Shown: positions 11,901 to 26,200 of the stretch, piece by piece | Layout of the letters: the number at the start of each line of letters is the position of its first letter | Numbering within the stretch: the first letter of the stretch is position 1 | Source of the DNA: Dipetalonema caudispina | Taxonomy: Eukaryota; Nematoda; Chromadorea; Rhabditida; Onchocercidae | DNA: 64,000 bases | Direction: 5' to 3' | NCBI GenBank assembly: GCA_013365325.1 | Contig: JABVXV010000060.1 | Location: 1-64,000, forward strand | Program-made: the position numbers and the translations under genes | Notes under the pieces: generated by a model | Database searches by the model: none | Told to the model about the DNA's origin: nothing | Seen by the model: only the letters and a program-made list of their open reading frames with translations

Positions 11901-12383
11901 TTCAGTTTCTTTTGAGCTTTTAATTAATTTTGAATTGTAGCAGTTTTTTTATTTATCTATTGGAAACTGAAGTTGGCCGTTTTCTTTAGTCTGTGATTGC
12001 TCAGAAAAATTAGTGTTTCAACTTTGCAAATTTCACGAAGCATTTAGTTAAGTTTTTTCTTTCTCATCGACTTCGCCGAATATTCGTTATCGAGAATTAT
12101 TTCCCTGTTTTATATTAGCAAGTATCATTTTCGTATGCGCATCGCTTGATTCGATTCCATTCCAAAATGGAACTTTTTGACTTAATACCTAGCTTATTAA
12201 AGTCACAAAATTATTGCTGAATATAATATTACTGTGCTAATTACTATGTTCGGAAAATATCCATTAAAATTTTTAAGGAAATAGGTTTTGTAATATATAG
12301 TCTAGTCATGCTATCCTTTTAATATGATTTAATTTAAATTCTGATTTTAAGTATTTCGAAATTTTCAGATCATTTAAACAAAA
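8965..12383. other. Intergenic region upstream of the innexin
   Basis: No gene was found. A 27-bp direct duplication lies at 11057-11110. A more GC-rich patch at about 10870-10960 contains AGGTCA and TGACCT half-sites in inverted orientation. CT-rich runs occur around 10230-10430 and 11790. An acceptor-like TTTTCAG at about 12363-12369, just upstream of the innexin ATG, suggests either a 5' non-coding exon or trans-splicing. Confidence 0.4.
11057..11110 (+). repeat. 27-bp direct duplication
   Basis: Two adjacent copies of tcgaattacaacRgtattcgatgatgg differ by one base (a/g at the 13th position). This is a recent small tandem duplication in non-coding DNA with no evident function. Confidence 0.9.
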
Positions 12384-15300
12384 ATGCTTGGCATTCCGTT
12401 GATCTCAGAATATATCCATAGAGTAGTCAAGCCACAAGTGGTTGCTGATAAAGTGGATTTTTTGAATTATTATGCAACATCACTATTATTAGCTTTGGTG
12501 GCATTAGCTATCTCAGCAAAACAATATTTCGGTTCACCAATTCAATGTTGGGTACCTATGGAATTTCGAGGTAAAAAGCTATTATTATCATAGAAATTTT
12601 CTTCATTTGCTTAATTATGAACTTTGAAAAGAAAGTTTTTTCCAGGTGGTTGGGAAAAGTATGCAGAGGATTACTGCTTTATTCAGAATTCATACTATAT
12701 CCCGTTCACGGAACAGATACCAGAAGAATTACATGAACGGAAAGATCAGATCAGCTATTATCGGGTATTGCACTTTCTCCAAGTATTCAATTAAAGAGAA
12801 CGAAGTTGGATATCTTAACTTTCAGTCAATCATAAATTATATTCTAGAAATGAAATAATCATATAAACAGTACTGAATATATTGCATTTCAGTGGGTACC
12901 GGTAGTGTTAGCGTTGCAAGCTTTAATGTTTTTTGCGCCCAATTATTTTTGGAATATTTTATATAAAGAAACAGGTAATGTTCCGGGAACTTTTTGTTCT
13001 ACATTTAGAAGTGATAAACTTCTTCGTTATTAATTCCTTAGTATATTTTTTGTTTTATCTTCGTTTATTTCCCTTCAAATCTAATTATGTATGTGATTTT
13101 TGAAGAAGATAAGTTGATGGAATCTTGATTTCTATGGAAGATTGAAACAATATAACCATGTTTAATTATAAGTTATTTAATAAAAGAAAACCATCCATCG
13201 TTTGATCTGAAATGGATAGACGTTTAAAATTCCCACTGATCTTTGATGACTAAAATTTCATCATCCTGAAATTCATTCATAATTCTTTAATAGCAATACA
13301 ACCGCAAGGGATAGTAAAAGAAGCAAAGAAATGTTCTACTTTACATGGTCATAGTCGTGACATAGAAATTCGAAATTTGGCAGAATATATCGGCGATACA
13401 GTATCAGTTTTCAACTCTCGAGAAGGTAGCAGAATGGTTAGAATTTTATGAAATTTCTTTTTCTTGAAAAATTTAAGATTCTATTTCTACGACAACTTTT
13501 CATGCTAATTTTGTTTTTTCACACATTTCAGAAGTCTTAATATCTGTATTTCAGGGATTTGCTCGATCGGGTCGAAATGCTACAACGCTGTATTTGCTAA
13601 CTAAGCTTCTTTACGTATTAAATATCATTGGGCAAATTTACATGCTGGAACACTTCTTTGGTGGTGATTATCTGCAATGGGGTTTTCAAGTATCTGCTAG
13701 ATTTCATTTTTCTTTTTTTCTGACAAAAATTAGAGATTTGCGACGAATTTCGAAGAGTAGTAAAAGCAGAATAATTCGGTGGTTAGGTATATCCACAATC
13801 GATAACATTACACGAAGCTGTGATTGCCCTAAGATTTTTGGCTAATAACATCAAATTATGATTGAAATTCAGATTTAGTGGTTTAATTTTTCGATAGAGT
13901 GGTAATTAGTCTATCACCTTTAGTAAAATATGGAATCATTAAAAATTCTTTCGATCATTCATGACAGTGCGTCTACTTGCTTGCCGTTATTTTAATACTG
14001 ACTTTGAATTAAAATAGTTTTAAATATCGCTTTAATCGCTATTTCATCAATAATTTCACTGATGATTGAGTTAAAAAAAAAAAAAAAAAAAAAAAAAAAC
14101 TGTTTTACAGACAATAACGGATGTAGTATCGGGAAAGGAATGGATGGAATCATCAATATTTCCACGTGTTATTATGTGTGACTTCCAGGTTTAATTCTTT
14201 CAACTTTACTGAATAATTCCACTTGAATTTATGAAATTTCAAAACATAACCAAAGCATCTTATTTGATAATTACGAAGATTTTAAGAAAATAAGAAAATG
14301 CGGAAGTGAACTATTTTTTTTTCTCTTTTTCAGGTACGTCGTCTCGGTAATGTACAACGTCATACGGTACAATGTGTTATTATGATGAATATGATCAATG
14401 AGAAATTTTACTTATTTCTCTTGTTTTGGCTTATTTTCATAGGTATTTGTACTGTTATTAATTTCGTATACTATCTCTTTTTGATGTGTTTGTCAAGAAC
14501 GCGTGCGCAATTGATACTGTGGAATATTAACAAGCGTGAATGGAAGGTGTGCATTTGAAATTTTCTTTTTTTTTTTTTTTGTTTTTTACTAGATAAACGC
14601 ATTCGTTTGCTTATCACTTTGTTGATTTAATGTTTGTTAAAAGCTTAAAAGATTCTCAGTTCTAGGAAGTATGGCTTGAGTAAACGAAATTTTTAATCTG
14701 AATTTCTTGTGTGAAACTTATCCTCGTGATATTTTATTTTTAATATTACTGAAATTTGAATGAGATTAAGATAACAAATGAAAATTTTTAATGATTTAAA
14801 TAAATTTTGATGTCGAGTGATTCAGCTTTTTGTTGAAATTTTAATTATAGCATTAGCTTTATAAACTATTGAAATAAATTTTGCTCATGTTTAGTTATCC
14901 GGATTTCATACCGATGACATGAAGCGTTTCGTAGAGGATTTTCTTCGACCTGACGGCGTACTGCTGTTGAAATTTATAAATGAACATGTCGATGCCAGAA
15001 TATCACGGGATCTTGTCAACGAGCTGATCCGAATTTATTCAAGACAGGTTCAGATTGATTGTTACTAAGATTATCTCTTTGTACGAAGCAATCTGTTAGT
15101 TTATAACAAATTTGGTCTAAATTATTGCTGAAATTTCATTATAACCAGAACTCTTTAGATTAAAATCTAAGTTTTATTGGAAATTGTATGAATTTCAATA
15201 ACTTTTTCTGCAGCAAAACATATCCCTAGAAAATGACAGCAAGCAAACATCGAGTGTATCCTCAGATGAGAAAGCATTGCTGACCAACGGCAAGATGAAT

Positions 15301-15761
15301 AAAAAGTATTATGGAAATTTCGGAAAAAATATTAAGGTTTCAATTTCATCTGCATCTATCTTTTCCGATTTCATATATTTATAAATATATTGCCATATTA
15401 TCGTATTCCGTTTCCTTACGAAATTTATAGTGTTTCGAATATTTTTTAAAGTTTCGGAAAATCCCATAAATTAAAAAAAAATTACGTGGAAAAAAATATT
15501 TAAACATTTTCACACGTTAACTTCTTTCAGTCTCTTTACTCTACAAAGGGTAATATACCAATACCAAGTCAAATGTCACGCTCACCGTTGTATGGGACAG
15601 GCTATGAAAGTGCACCTGTCCTGGAAGATCTTGTTGATGGAACTTTACCTATTCGAGCGATGGCACGTGCTCGAAATATGCAATCTCAGGATCATTCCAC
15701 CGAGAATGTTTATGGTAGTCCTGGATCGCAATTACGACAGAATACACCCACTGAAGTCTAA
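12384..15761 (+). CDS. Innexin gap-junction protein
   Basis: Ten exons: 12384-12570, 12646-12764, 12893-12974, 13294-13436, 13555-13689, 14111-14188, 14334-14546, 14895-15047, 15214-15336, 15531-15761; 487 residues. Innexins form hexameric or octameric intercellular channels and hemichannels in the plasma membrane. Landmarks are the extracellular-loop-1 signature KQYFGSPIQCWVPMEF with WEKYAEDYCFIQNSYY, and the TM2 motif SYYRWVPVVLALQALMFF, in which the usual YYQW is YYRW. Loop 2 carries WMESSIFPRVIMCDFQVRRL and TM4 is FYLFLLFWLIFIGICTVI. A conserved C-terminal segment (FLRPDGVLLLKFINEH) is followed by a Ser/Gln-rich cytoplasmic tail. Start: the first ATG, 14 bases after an acceptor-like TTTTCAG. 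The closest subfamily cannot be assigned by eye; the N-terminus resembles INX-3-like proteins. Confidence 0.95.
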
Positions 15762-17269
15762 ATTTGTCAATTGAATTGCTGAAATGGTTAAATATCATTT
15801 AATTAGATGCTGATTTTGTTGATTTTTATTTTCACGTTATTTCTTGATGGATGGAGAAAAACAATAGCAAATGAAGGAATCATTGGTTTTAATCTTAAAT
15901 ATATTGATAAAAAAAACATCTTTAAATAATCAGAAACTGGAAATAGTCATAAAAATATTACAGTAGAAAGATTAAATGTACTGCGATAGTTTGTTTTTTT
16001 TTCATTTTTTTCATTTTTTTTTTAAAGCATCATGTTACTTTTTAAAACTTTCATTTTAAACAGTGTATACTTTTTGGAGAAAATAATAATGTACTGTTTT
16101 TCGAGTTAAAATTTCCAAATGGCCAAAAATATCTTAGTTTAATGAATTATCAATTCCATTTTTAGATTTATCTGTCTTTATCAACTATGAATTTCTTTTT
16201 TTCATTATTACAGCTTTACTTCAATTATATCATAGTTTACATATATTTAGTTGCAATTTTCAAATGAAACTAAACTGTTTATGATATTGGAAAATATTCC
16301 ATTTTTTTTGCCGAACTCGAACTTTGAATGTACGATTGTGAGAATAATTTATAGTATAATTAATGTTTGCGTATAACATTTAGAGATATATTATATGTTT
16401 CCAGATGTATCGGACAAAAATTACCCTTTTGATTTCTCATTTTTGCAATTTAATAGTTTTATGAAATGATAGAATGATGTCAGAATTCCAATACTGGATC
16501 GTGTCAAATATTCAACATTATGTTATTTATCAAATTTTTTTATATCAAAAACTCTTTTAAAGTTTTCAACAATTTCTTACAAAATCTCTAAGATTTATTA
16601 TAGTCTCTTAAAACTAATCTTAAAGATTTATTATAGATCTCAAAGAAAAAAAAGGAAAAATCTCTTAAAACTAATGTTGTGAGGCGTCATTTATCTCATT
16701 GGTTATGTTCGGTGTGTATTTTTGTTTGATCCATTAGAATGCTATTTGTTTTGTTTATGTGTTTATCTGTTTGTTTATCTTGTTGATCTGTCTATTTGAT
16801 ATTGCGAAAAGGCTTTTCCTAAATTTAATCCTTAACAATTCCAATTGTTCAACTCCAAGCATTTTATAAGGTGTTGAACTCATTATTCCGATGGTGTCAC
16901 TTAAAAAAAAAAACAGAAATAACTCAAAACATTCACAGAGAAATTATCATTATCAAAGTCGTTATCACTGATAATCAGATGTATACAACAAAACATTACT
17001 GTCCAGAAATTCTCTTCCATGATATTCCCCGATAATGTCTAATTTTCCTCGCCTTTTTGTTCTGTAAAAAAATAAACGCAATTGATGATTTTCATACTCC
17101 TAATTATTACGTAATTCACGTGACTTTATGTTAATCTATCACGGTATGTTGTCTCAGTGTATACAAACTGCAATTATTTTGCAACATAAAATGGTAGATA
17201 TGCAAGTAATTCTTTGAAGCCATTCTTCTTTCAATGTTTTGAACATTTCGATCGAAAAATTTTAATTTT
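15762..17269. other. Intergenic 3'-to-3' spacer
   Basis: Separates the convergent innexin (+) and adenylate kinase (-) genes. AT-rich; near 16560-16680 the words ctcttaaaactaatcttaaag and gatttattatag repeat. No coding or RNA feature is supported. Confidence 0.4.
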
Positions 17270-20200
17270 TTAAAAGTTACTTGTGGCAAAAATAGTGCTA
17301 TCGAGTTCTTCGGCAATTTCCGCAAAAATCTTTTCTGTACTATTGTCGCCATCAACCTGGGAAAAATTGGATTTCTACTGAAAGACTTCAGTTTTTCGAT
17401 TGAAAAAATTAAGAGAAAAGTGAAGTTAAACAACCATGCTTGTGCATCGTAAAGCTGTAGATTTCAGTTCTTTCTTGTTCGCTATTTTCGGAATTTGCAA
17501 AAGTAAGAATAAAGTTGAAATTTATTAATGAGTTGTTTGCAGCATAAGCATAGCAACTTGGCATCAGGTTGATAGGAAATTTGATAAGGCACTTAAATTA
17601 ATTTAGATCAAGACGTTTCTTCTTCCCAGAATATTTCGAGTTAATATTAAAATAAAATAAGCTGTATTTATACGTACCACTTTAAGCTTTCCTTTATCGT
17701 CAAAATATTTCAGCATTGGTAGTGTATTCTGCTTAAACATTTGTAGGCGGGCATTTATTGCTTCCGTATTATCGTCTGTAAAAATTTAAAAAACTTTTGG
17801 AATAATAATTAGAAAATATTTCTGACTGTTTAGTAGGATGATAATATTTGCTGCAAACTTTAAACTATTTGAGGATCCCAAGACATTTAAAACACCTCTA
17901 GCTTACCTGGCCTGTCTATCGTCTCGTCCTTTTTGCGTTTCCCAATGACTTCAGTACAAAATTCTTCAGTGCAATCGATCAAGATCACCAAAGTAAGTCG
18001 ATCAATCTGGATTAAAGTTATTTTATCATTTCAACCGAAATACTTTATATTATCTGAGACTGTTATCAAATTATTATTACCTGTTTTTCAAAATCGATAG
18101 CTTGATTTGTCGTCCGTGGATAACCTTCGATAACATAACCGCTACTAATATTATTCTCGTCGTATATTTTTGAGTAAAGCAATTCACGACAGATTTTCTG
18201 AAACAAATGTCATTAAAATGATTTTAACTAAATATATTAAAACATAAAAATCCAGCAAAATTTTCAAGACAGCAGTCAGTAAAATTGAAAAATGAAACAA
18301 AGTCAACTTATTTTTGAGAATAAAACATAAATCTGTGCTACCGTAGGCACCGGTTCACCGGCATTCATTTTCTTTCCGATTCTTTGCCACAGTTGATCAT
18401 CGGCATTTGCTTGTACCTCTTTCCTAAGCAAATCACCCATACTAAGATACATTAAACCATCGTATCGTTTGGCTATACGCTTTGAAATTTCCGCTTTATT
18501 AGATCCTGGAGGACCTAAAACATACATACGTAAATTGTTGCTTTATTTAAATTTTTTGTAAGCTATGCGAAAGCTGACATTTGGTAGAGAGCATTTACGG
18601 ACGCTTGTTTTTAAGTTTGAGATATTGTGAAATTAAAATTTTTCCAGTTGCTATTAAAGATTTTAAGCATTCAAGATTGAAATCAGATATGACTTTTCAA
18701 TTTAAGATATTGTGAAATTCAACTGTTTCCAGAATATTTTAAGTTCAAGTTTGAAATCATATGAAATTCTTCAAAACTATATATATATATATATATATGT
18801 ATGTTTAAGTTTCAAATTTTATTAGTCCGAGTAAGTAACAAATATAATCTGAATATACAATCTATGTGTACATATGAATAAGTTTTGTCAAAAGCACTCT
18901 CACTTAGCTAATAAAATTAAATTTTTTACACCTGACGATGCCATAAAAGTACCGCTGATATTTGATGAAGAATGATATATTTTGAGGTGCTTAGGTTTAT
19001 TTCAGTGTCAATACCAACAGCTCAGTATACATTGAAATATTCATTATTCTAATGGTTCAAATAATTTAGCAATTGGCAAAAGAATCCATAAAAGAAGGAA
19101 ACTTTTCAAATATATCAAGTAAATAGGAAATAATTTATTCAGTCTCGTACGAAGCTATTTCATAATAGAATATTGAAATTCCGCTCACCAACGATGACAA
19201 TAGCCTGTGCATTATTGGGTAAACCTGACGGGAAACGATTATCCACTATGGAAACATTTGATTTTGAATCGGGTGATGGTTCGCCAATTAGCTTGGCTGA
19301 AACGGCAAGAGTTAATTGCTGTAAATTTTAGAAAAAAAAAGAAGAAACAATTATATCAATATTTCAGATATCAATCAAAAGAAGAATAATAATTTTGCTT
19401 CAAAAGTTGGATTTAATGGATAGATAAGCGGAAATTTCAACATTCTTTTCATATGTCTCTTATTTTCATACAGGGGAAACGTTTGAGCATATAGAAATAA
19501 AATATTGAACTCATAAAACCTACGAAAATTTGAAAAGTCAGAAACCAAATTATCACTAATGTTTAACATTTCCATCTGTTATGGGAGAATACGATGAAAA
19601 TTGCATTCATCAGAATAGTTCCCTATTTCTTTCTTGTGAGATTATAGTAGTTAGTGAAAACTCTCCCCAACTTCAACAATCGTTTCAGTTTCCGTAACCC
19701 TCCCTTACCCATCAATCTGATTGATTGGATTCTTCCGATTTATTGCTATTTTTATTGCTATCATTGGTTAGTTGCTTTCTTCGCAATGCTTTCGATAACT
19801 ATAATAAGGCCATAAGAAATAGTTTTCTTGACTTGCGGTTGAGATTAAAAAGATTGAATCGTTTGTGGAACTTCATAAAAATGAAATGATGCAAGATTAT
19901 ATTTCAAACAGAATGCAAGTGCAAGTGCACCTTCTTAGGTTGCACACAATCAGGCTTTCATAAATCATTCGAGAAAATTGATTACCATTTGAATATTACT
20001 AATTATTTGTTCTTTTTTTTCAGAGTAAATAGCTTAGTTATTGATAAATATGATGAATGTGTAAGATAAGAATTGATTTAACTTAAATTGCTCAACAGCA
20101 ATGTTCCTGGCAAAATCTAACAAGAGCAACAGTAAATTTAATTGAATTTCAGAATGAGAGAAGGTAATAGATAATTATGCGATATTTGTGATCATTATGA

Positions 20201-23200
20201 TTAAAATATGCTTGCACGCAAATAAAAGCTTGAAAAATTGTCGAAAATAAACCCAAGAACTTCTGTACTTCAATTTTCGTCTAAGATCATAAAGAAGAAT
20301 GCAAAATGGGGATTATGTAATGATTTGAAGTAAAACTTACTCTCACTTTTGACACTATGTATTGAATGATTTTCACTTTTGACGCTATGTACAGATCGAC
20401 GCGATGTTTCGGAGGATGATTTTGAAGTTTGTGAAGTTGTCTTGCTGATTTTGCGTGACGTCTTTTCAGTATCCGGCCTGTCTTAAACTTATTAATACTA
20501 TTCAATAATCACGGAAACGACAAGTTTGTTGAAGATACATAAACAGATAAAGACTTATTATATTTGAATAAAGTATTATATGTTGCAGAAATATTTTGAA
20601 ATGATTTCGGAGTTTTTGAAAATTAGGATGAATATTTGAAAGGGAAAATGTAACAAATACGCATGAATAATCGAAACTATCAATGTAATTTTAAATTCAA
20701 TCCATTTTAATCAATTAAGATTGTTAACTAAACGAGATATAGAAAACTCCTTACTCGATTGACTTGAAGACTGTGATAATCCTTCAACATTTGGTGAGCC
20801 ATTTATCGCAACCGGCATTATGGGTACTCGTTGTGTTACTGTTTCTGAATTAAGCGTTCAGGTTAGGTTACAATAATTTGATGTAAATTGGAAAATTTCT
20901 TTTTATTTGTAATAAAATTGTTGATGCATTTTTCTCTAATTTTTGTTATCATGAATATATCTAAAAGTTCACCACTGATAGCTTCTGATATCTGTGATCT
21001 TTCATGTATTTCGGTATCACTTACTGGTCCTATCGCAGCAGCCTCATCTTTCACTTCCCCGGGCTTTGATTCAGTAACCTAGAAAATAGTTAAAATTTTG
21101 ACTGATTCATAAACGAACAGCAAATTTTCGGTTAGCAAACTTAAAAACATTCTAAAGATTCATCTTTATCGGTGGATAACCGTATCTAAGAGAATGTTAA
21201 TTGTCAAATTTCGAAATTAGACTACATTGTATATGCTGTTATGAAGTTATGATGGATTTGTTGCAAAACAGTTCATTCGCAAATCACTTATTTGTAATAA
21301 ATTTTACAAAAATGATTAATTCGTGTAGTCTAGTAAAGAAGTAAGTAAGGAAAGATCAACTTAGATTAACCTTTGCTCACTTACATCTATTTTAGAACAC
21401 ATTAAAACTTCAGAATTTTGTAATTGAAACTAAGGATCGAAAGGATTCTTCTTCAGAGGAGAAAATGTTACAAAACGAGAAATTACATCACCGTGTGAAA
21501 AAGTTCAAATAAATAATACCGCATTTTCTTTGGATAGAAGTTTACGTTTTGAGGTGGTTGATGGCTTTTCTTTTTCTGAAACTGATAAAACTTGCAGAAA
21601 ACATTGTCTATCACAAAACAATCTCTAATACTGTACTTTTCAGTACTTGCATTAGAAGTATGTGTAAATCTGAATAGAAGGAATCTGTTAAAGAGTTTGG
21701 AAGTGCCATTCTAAAAAGACCGTTAAGCGCAATTTATTTTTCTGCCCTATAATCTACTCCAAATCTTTTGAAATTGCTTATGAATTTACTATTTAAAAGT
21801 TGACAATTAAAATTTTGTTTTCTTATCCAAACGGTTACTGTTTGATCCTTGGCTTTTCAAACTTTTTGTTAATGAAATTACATTTTAAAATTTTACGAAA
21901 TTTTTACCAGATATTGCTTCTCGCGTAGATTTCTTACATGTTGATGTTTTAGCATTTGCTATATCTTTTGCTGTTATAGGAGAATTTGGAGCTGATGTAG
22001 TAGTCCCACCTTCCGTTCCTGCAGCATTGGTAGATTTCGGTTGTTCATTCTTTTCACTCTTCGTTATTTCTGCTTTTGTTGCCGGAAATAATTGATTTTC
22101 AGAAGTTTGTGCAGTGGCTACTGCTGCTTCTACAATTGCTGCAGCTTGTATTACAGTAGCAACCTGGAAATTTTCACTTTTTTTCAAGTCAAGAAATAAA
22201 TTTTTGATCATTATGGAAGATTATTTTGTGTAAGATTACTATTTTAAGCAACAATTTCCTTAAAGATTCATGCCATTTCAATCTTGAACACAATTTCAAT
22301 TATTAGTATCACAACTGCTGAAATAACTGAAAAATCGCAAAGATGTGAAAATTAAACATGAGCTAAGCGTATAGTAGTAAAACACCGACAATGCAAAAAG
22401 AAATTTGAGTAAAACAGTGCTTGTTCAGATAGCACAGCACATTTAACAATGGAAAACTTGAACTAGTAAGTGCTTTGAAAAAAATCAGTTAATTATATTT
22501 GACTAAATCTCCATTTCAGCCTAGACATTTATTGTCCTTTGTTTCTTTCCTGCAACTTTCACCACACATTTCAATCACCACTTGGTCAGCGATGTATATG
22601 TTGAGCGCAAATTAGGTCAGAATTATTCTAAGCTATTAAAATGATTCTCTATATTTCATTACACTACTCATTAAAACTTTTTTTTTTTACTCAAAACACT
22701 GAATACACTATGCCTTTAATTTAACATAAGTATAAAAATAAAACGATGGGGTAGTAGAAATTAGTTCACTTCTTTCCATAAATTTTCAGCTTATCAGTTA
22801 TCTGTTATATATATAATATTGCATCTCAACTAAATTTCTTCAAATTGCATATGTATGGAACATATGGTTTTTTTTTTAAACTTATTTTTGATAAATTTCC
22901 AAATGCCTCTGATATATTGTACGGTTGCGCTGTAAGCTTAAGTATTTCCTAGATACCGCATCAGATTTTTGAAGTGGTGATCCTGCTCTTGAAGCTACTT
23001 TTGAGGTTGTAACTGGAACACCAAGTTCCATTGCTCGTTGGATCAACAATTTCATACGTTCAAAAATCCACTGATCGGTTTGTTCTCCAGGTATCTAAAA
23101 TTTTAGGAATGATTTAAATTCAAGAAGTTAAAGAGTATCTTTTGTGGATATCAACAGTAGCGAAGTATATAAGAGATAGGCAACTAGACGGATAATTAGG

Positions 23201-26200
23201 AGATATTTCCGAATAAAACAATTCGTTCGAAATCAAACACATTTCAGTTAAATTATTTTCATTCATTCTATAAGTTGTGAGCTGACCAAATGTAGCAATC
23301 GTTGATCATCGAAATATTTGGCGCTTGGTAAAGTTTTAAGCTTGAATTCACGAATTTTGGCATCAATCACTTCTATATCTAATCCACGGATTTCCATATG
23401 ATTTCGTAGTGTATTTTCATCGTAATCCAGAATCATTGCCATATTTACAGGTCTTACCTGAATTATATATATAATTTATATTTTTGTGTATTTATTTACT
23501 GTGAGAGCAGCTGACTAAAAGATCATAATTTATTTGTGTAATTCAATTGTGCTTATGAAATTTCTTCACCTCGCGTTCGAAATTCTCAACTTGACGTGCT
23601 TCACGTGGAAAACCTTCAAGGAAGAAAGCTTTTGCGTCCTGATGCTTACTCATTTCAGCTTTCACAAGTCCAAGTGCCAAATTATTGGGTATCAGTTCAC
23701 CTAAAACATAAACAAAATACACAACGAACTTCATTTTTTTTTATTTTCCCAACCAAACTTTTCAAGTATAAGTATTTATTTTCAAGAAATTCTCAAAATT
23801 ATTGCTTCACGAAGACGACACACAAAAAATTCAATTGTCAGGCTCATATAACTTGGAAAATTGGTCAATTAACATAAATTGAAAGACTTCTGAAAATTGA
23901 TCAATGCTGAAATGAGTAGTGGATATTTGTACATGATAAATACGCAGTATGATAATTTGTTAGAGTGAGGAAGTTAAAAAAAATTTTAAAAGTACTAAAA
24001 TGGACCTCGTTGATATCGTTGTGCCGCTTCCTTCCATTCTGAAACAGTGTTCTGATGTTCCGCGATCGCTGCTCGGATCATATCGGGCATACAGATATGC
24101 ACAAGACCAAATTTACTTAAAGCTTCCTGCACTCGAGCTGCATGTCGTGTTTTGCCACCTCCTGGTCCACCTACATAGTGAAGCAATACGTTAGTGCTAA
24201 TCTTCAAATACCAAAATTTAGTTATTCGTAATATTTGAAAGAAAAAATACCCACAGAAGTTTTATATTGATTATCTTTTTGTTTGACATAATAATATTAT
24301 TATACATAGATTTTTTGATATTACTAACACCACAGATTGTATTAGGAATAGGTTTCTTTGTTCGATAATTATCTGATAATAGGTAACCAATTCTGAACTT
24401 GAAGCATTATCAATTAAACAATAACAATTACCCATCTGTGATTTTACTCTTTGTTTGAGTTGTGAATTTCCAACATTATTTGTTGGAAGTATCCTTGAAT
24501 ATGAAATATTACCTCGATCATCGTGTAGAATCGGTAATGCAACAGCATTTCGTTTAGATCGACGAAACAATTATTTTTTATATATCTAATTGAAATTTAG
24601 TAAAATTAATATAAAATTATTTGGGTAACTGGAAGTAGTCGAAAAACCATTTGGAAAAAACTGAACGTACCCATGAATAAAATGATCGGTACATCCGGTA
24701 TTGGTGCCGTTTCGGCAGCTTCCATAACGGATGTTGGTTGAAGCGAAGGTTTTTTGCTAGTAGAATTCGTAGAAGGTGCAGTCGATCTATTGGGATTAAC
24801 TCTGAAGTAATGAACTTATAATGATAGTGCATATCTTTACAGTTAATTAGAGTATTGTGGAAAATTCTAGAATAGAATGTGGTAGAAATAATTGCGCAGG
24901 AATGTCTGATTCATAAAGATAATTTGCTATGACAATAAATGTTACAGGAAAAATAACATAGAATAACAGAGGAAGTTCAATGACATTAATAAAAAGAGTA
25001 TGAATGGCAGAGAGTAGAATAAAACTTTTGAAGAACTGTTGGAGTACAGAAATCAGGGAAGATAGCGATATTTGTTTAAAAAAGAAATTGTGGAAAAAAA
25101 AGGGCCCGGCGGGAGATATGAGAAGTTTGAATTCTTACTTTATAATTTTAAAAGAAAAGAAAGCGGAAGAATCTTTTGTTTCTTATTATGAAAGCTTAAA
25201 AATTGATAGTGATCGATGATGATGGAGCGGATATATTTTGCAGAAGAGATTTTAAAAAATGATGGAGGTGGAAAAATCCATGCAGAAAGTACTGCAGTCT
25301 ATTATTGTAATACTGAGAAAAGTTCAAGAAGAATAGAAACGAATATGCAAGAGATTTTCAAATTCTTCATTGACGAAAACTAGGATTGTGGAGTTGTTAC
25401 ATAGTACAGTGTAGATTATAAAATCTTTCAACTTATCATTTTATTAATTTATCTAACAATTGACTTTTCTATTCCTAATAATTTCCAGTTGAATTGGGAA
25501 AAGCGAACCGTGTAATTTGTTTAACGCCTTGCGTACGAGTCTTTGGCTTTGCTCCTTTCTTTGGTTTTCCAGCTGGTGAAACTTTTAAACCTAAAAAATG
25601 CTCTTAAAATTTTTAAATTTATCTTAAATTTTTAATCTTAACTCCTACTGACTTGCTAGTACTAGGAAATGAGCTGTTTCTTAAAATTTTTTATGTTATA
25701 ACCCAGACATATACTTCTATTAAACAGCATATAAGAATTACATATTGTAAATACAATATCACGAAATTATGGAAAGAAATCTGAAAATAAAAACATTTAA
25801 TTTAAATTTACTTCATAATTCATTATTTTAATTGAAGATACTTCTTGCAATTTAAGGTATTTTTTCTCAAAAGTTCTCCTGCAACATTAATTTTTTCCTA
25901 CTGGTCAATATTTGAGAATCGAAAGTATTGCAAAAGGCCCTTTTCTGAATAAAATTAAAAACTATTCAGAATTCGAGTTTCAGGAAATGTTTTTAATCTA
26001 CAGTAGTTTCATTTTGTGTCAAATATTATTAAGATAACGATGAAGCCTAGCAGCTGTTAGATTTTAGACCAAGCTTTTATTCATTAAATATAACAGTTTC
26101 TACAACTTCAGAAGTAGAATTAAATTTTGTGAGATTTGGAATAAACGGATCTGAGAGAGATCGGGGATTCGGTATTTTCGATGATCCTTTGACGAAATTA

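Noticed and set aside
24271..24570. Minus-strand ORF between adenylate kinase exons (KRNAVALPILHDDR) as a cassette or first exon
   Set aside because: It begins with TTG rather than ATG, and reading back to the nearest acceptor meets a stop, so it cannot join in phase despite a donor-like GAG|GTAATA.
25004..25219. Plus-strand 71-codon ORF in an adenylate kinase intron
   Set aside because: Purine-rich composition, no partner exons, no recognisable motif.
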